Source: Burkholderiales bacterium (GTDB taxonomy: Bacteria > Pseudomonadota > Gammaproteobacteria > Burkholderiales > Burkholderiaceae_C). From it: a stretch of DNA of 64,000 bases. The notes below the pieces were generated by a model. That model did not search any database and was not told the origin of the DNA. It worked only from the letters and a program-made list of their open reading frames with translations. Both the position numbers and the translations under genes were made by a program. This document shows, in pieces, positions 61,383 to 64,000 of the stretch. The number at the start of each line of letters is the position of its first letter. Within the stretch, counting starts at the first letter, position 1. The stretch covers positions 81,953-145,952 of the forward strand of contig RXJV01000036.1 in NCBI GenBank assembly GCA_003963075.1, in the 5' to 3' direction.

Positions 61383-61482
61383 ATGCCGGACCCGGCAGCG
61401 CGGCGCGATGCTTCGTTGCCGGCCTAAGCATCCTTGCGCTGGCGCGGGGCACAGTGCGACGCCTTGATTTCGAGGAGCTGCC

Positions 61483-61794
61483 ATGCCCGCCATCACCTGC
61501 TTTATCCGCTATCAGATCGACGCGTTTCAGCGAGACGCCTTCCGCAGCTACGCCGAGCGCTGGGGCCGCATCATTCCGCGCCTCGGCGGCCGGCTGCTCG
61601 GTTATTGGCTGCCCTGGGAGGGCAGGAACGACGAGGCCTGGGGGTTGATCGGCTTCGACTCGCTGGCCGATTACGAGGCCTACCGCGCCAGGCTCAGGGC
61701 CGACCCCGAGGCCCGCGCCAACTTCGATTTCGCGCAGCAGCAGCGCTTCATCCGGCGCGAGGAGCGCACCTTCTGTGAGGATGTGCGTCCATGA
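61483..61794 (+). CDS. NIPSNAP-family protein
   Basis: [41 protein letters not shown]...[15 protein letters not shown]. Confidence 0.85.
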   Translation: MPAITCFIRYQIDAFQRDAFRSYAERWGRIIPRLGGRLLGYWLPWEGRNDEAWGLIGFDSLADYEAYRARLRADPEARANFDFAQQQRFIRREERTFCEDVRP

Positions 61795-62114
61795 TCGCCG
61801 TCATGTTCGAAGTGCAGCCCACGGCTGGGGGCCGCGCCGCCTATCTGGACCATGCTGCGGCCCTGATGCCGCTGTTGGAGGGCATGGACGGCTTCATCTC
61901 GGTGGAACGCTTCCAGAGCCTCACCCAGCCCGAACGGCTGCTGTCGCTGTCGTTCTGGCGCGATGAAGCGGCCGTGCGCGGCTGGCGCGAGATGGAGCGC
62001 CACCGCGCGGCGCAGGCGGTGGGCCGTGGCGGCTTGTTCGCCGATTACCGGCTGCGCGTCGCCCAGGTCGTGCGCGACTACGGCCTGAACGAGCGCGAGC
62101 AGGTGCCGCATTGA
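61791..62114 (+). CDS. Antibiotic biosynthesis monooxygenase-like protein
   Basis: [49 protein letters not shown]; overlaps preceding stop. Confidence 0.82.
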   Translation: MIAVMFEVQPTAGGRAAYLDHAAALMPLLEGMDGFISVERFQSLTQPERLLSLSFWRDEAAVRGWREMERHRAAQAVGRGGLFADYRLRVAQVVRDYGLNEREQVPH

Positions 62115-62794
62115 ACGCCGAGCCGCGCCTGGCCCGCATCGCTGCGGCCATTGCCGACGCGACGCGGGCACGCACGCTGGCGCGGCTGCTCGACGGCCGC
62201 CTGCACACGGCCGGTGAGCTGGCCGCGCATGCGGGTGTGACCGCCGCGACCATGTCCGCCCACCTGAAGCTGCTGGTCGACGAAGGGCTGGCCCGCGTGC
62301 GGCCGCAGGGGAGGCATCGCTACTTCGGGCTGGCCGACGCCGATGTGGCGCATGCGCTGGAGGCCCTGCTGCGGGTCGCAGACGGTCGCGATGCCGGCCC
62401 CGCCGCCGACCTGAGGCGCTGGCAGAAGCCGGCCATGCAGGGCCTGCGGCACGCGCGCAGCTGCTATGGCCACCTGGCGGGCGAGCAGGGCGTGCGGTGG
62501 CGCGACATGCTGCTGGCCCGGGGCTGGGTGACGGCAACGCCGGAGGGTCGCTACGAGGTGAGCGACGCGGGCGGCACCGCACTGGCGGTGCTGCTGCCCG
62601 AGGGGTTCACCGCGAGGGGGCGCATGCTCTACGACTGCGTCGATTGGTCCGAACGCCGCGACCATTTCGCCGGGCCCCTGGCGGTGGCCTGGCTGGACGC
62701 GATGCTGGACAGGGGCTGGCTTCGGCGGCTGCCGCAGTCGCGCGAGTTGCGGGTGACGCCCGCGGGCCAGCGGGGGCTGCTGGGGGCACCGTAG
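62111..62794 (+). CDS. ArsR-family transcriptional regulator with C-terminal extension
   Basis: ARIAAAIADATRARTLARLLDGRLHTAGELAAHAGVTAATMSAHLKLLVDEGLARV; TTG start overlapping preceding gene. Confidence 0.85.
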   Translation: MNAEPRLARIAAAIADATRARTLARLLDGRLHTAGELAAHAGVTAATMSAHLKLLVDEGLARVRPQGRHRYFGLADADVAHALEALLRVADGRDAGPAADLRRWQKPAMQGLRHARSCYGHLAGEQGVRWRDMLLARGWVTATPEGRYEVSDAGGTALAVLLPEGFTARGRMLYDCVDWSERRDHFAGPLAVAWLDAMLDRGWLRRLPQSRELRVTPAGQRGLLGAP

Positions 62795-63074
62795 CCCGGC
62801 GTTGCGGGCCTGGATCCATCAAATTGGGGAGACGAGGCGGCGACGGCGGGCAGCCGGGCCTGTACAAAGCGGGCATGTCCCAGCTTCGCACCCGCGTGCC
62901 CGCGCGCGCAACACCGGCCGCATGCGGCTGGGGCTGACCATCGCACCCACCCACAAGACGGCGCAGTCGCGGGTCGAGCTGCACGTCAAGTTGCAGGGCG
63001 GGCGGTGCGATGACGTTGATCTGGCCCACGCCGAGGGCGGCAAAGCCTGAGGCACCGATTCAAGGAGGCATGGC

Positions 63075-63458
63075 ATGGCCACCCTCGACCATCTGATCCT
63101 GAAGGTCAACGACCTCGACGCCAGCCTGCGCTTCTACACGGAGGTGCTGGGCTTCAGCGACGCGGGCCGCGACGGGCCGTTCACGATCGTGAAGGTCGGG
63201 CCGGACTGCCAGCTTCAGCTGGCGCCTTGGGGCACGCCAGGCATGGAGCACTACGCCTTTGCCGTGACGCCGGCCGAGTTCGACGCCATCTTTGCGCGCA
63301 TCCGGGCGGCTGGCCTGGCCCATGGGCCGACCTTCGACGCGGTGGGCACGAACACGGGCCCCGGCAGCGAGGTCGGCGCGCGTGGCGCGGGCCCGACCCT
63401 GTATTTCAACGACCCGAACCAGCACCTGATCGAGATCAGGTGCTACCAGGGCAGCTGA
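63075..63458 (+). CDS. VOC-family protein
   Basis: LDHLILKVNDLDASLRFYTEVLGF...TLYFNDPNQHLIEIRCY. Confidence 0.9.
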   Translation: MATLDHLILKVNDLDASLRFYTEVLGFSDAGRDGPFTIVKVGPDCQLQLAPWGTPGMEHYAFAVTPAEFDAIFARIRAAGLAHGPTFDAVGTNTGPGSEVGARGAGPTLYFNDPNQHLIEIRCYQGS

Positions 63459-63553
63459 TCTCGCGGTTCGGGTCGACATCCTTCGATGTTCTTCTGTGGG
63501 CCTGGAGATCCGGGCCGCTGACGGCACTCACGGGTCGTGCCGTTGCGCGCCGG

Positions 63554-64000
63554 TCAGCCCACCTGAGCCGGCACATTCCAGCGCCGGGTCACGTCGCCGC
63601 GGCCGTTGACGCTTTCGAGGTTGACCGCAAAGCCCCACAGGCGGCCGACATGCTTGAGCACCTCCTGGGCGCTGTCGTGCAGCGGGCGGTTGAGGTGCTG
63701 CACATGGCGCAGCGTCAGCGAGCGGTCGCCGCGCAGGTTGACGTTCCAGACCTGGATGTTGGGTTCTCGGGTGGACAGGTCGTATTGCCGTGACAGCGCC
63801 TGGCGCAGGTGGCGGTAGCCGCCCTCGTCATGGATGGCCGAGATCTCGTACTCGCTCTTGGCCTCGTCGTCGAGGATGGCGAACAGGCGGAAGTCGCGCA
63901 TGATCTTCGGGCTCAGGTACTGGCCGATGAAGCTCTCGTCCTTGAAGTTGCGCATCGCGTGGTCCAGCGTGGGCAGCCAGTCGCTGCCGGCGATGTCGGG
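63554..64000 (-). CDS. SpoVR/YcgB-family protein, C-terminal part (start outside window)
   Basis: DESFIGQYLSPKIMRDFRLFAILDD...LSRQYDLSTREPNIQVWNVNLRGDRSLTLRH; frame open to window edge. Confidence 0.88.
   Translation of the reverse strand, partial: PDIAGSDWLPTLDHAMRNFKDESFIGQYLSPKIMRDFRLFAILDDEAKSEYEISAIHDEGGYRHLRQALSRQYDLSTREPNIQVWNVNLRGDRSLTLRHVQHLNRPLHDSAQEVLKHVGRLWGFAVNLESVNGRGDVTRRWNVPAQVG

Overview
High-GC window, most like a Burkholderiales (betaproteobacterial) chromosome, densely packed with short operons on both strands. I support about 65 CDSs, two of them cut by the window edges. I saw no rRNA, tRNA, CRISPR array or transposase. Recognisable modules: SPFH protein; sodC; a two-component system; ars operon (arsR-arsC-aquaporin); DUF885 and M61/M20 peptidases; a polysaccharide deacetylase-caspase-TPR lipoprotein followed by an ankyrin protein; trypsin-like protease; GGDEF protein; SUV3-like helicase; POT transporter; YlcI/YnfO-ParE-type toxin-antitoxin; U32 peptidase; QueD-QueE; SGNH lipase-OmpW; PEP-CTERM protein; WYL regulator; yqjDEK-like operon; TPR-GT41 glycosyltransferase; PduO; FAD oxidase; P450; SpoVR. 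The observations most worth following up are: (1) a single-chain triple QueD/PTPS protein in which catalytic Cys and Asp-His residues are divided between different repeats; (2) the NodB-caspase-TPR lipoprotein with its adjacent ankyrin gene and nearby trypsin-like protease; (3) an attC-like hairpin at the 3' end of an AT-richer orphan ORF (possible lone integron cassette); (4) a hairpin repeat inserted in frame in the SUV3-like helicase with a relative between queD and queE; (5) a 77-bp tandem hairpin repeat in the ompW 3'UTR; (6) a MerR/SoxR-type 19-bp-spacer promoter on an MFS gene. Many very long ORFs in the track are antisense GC-codon artefacts and were rejected.
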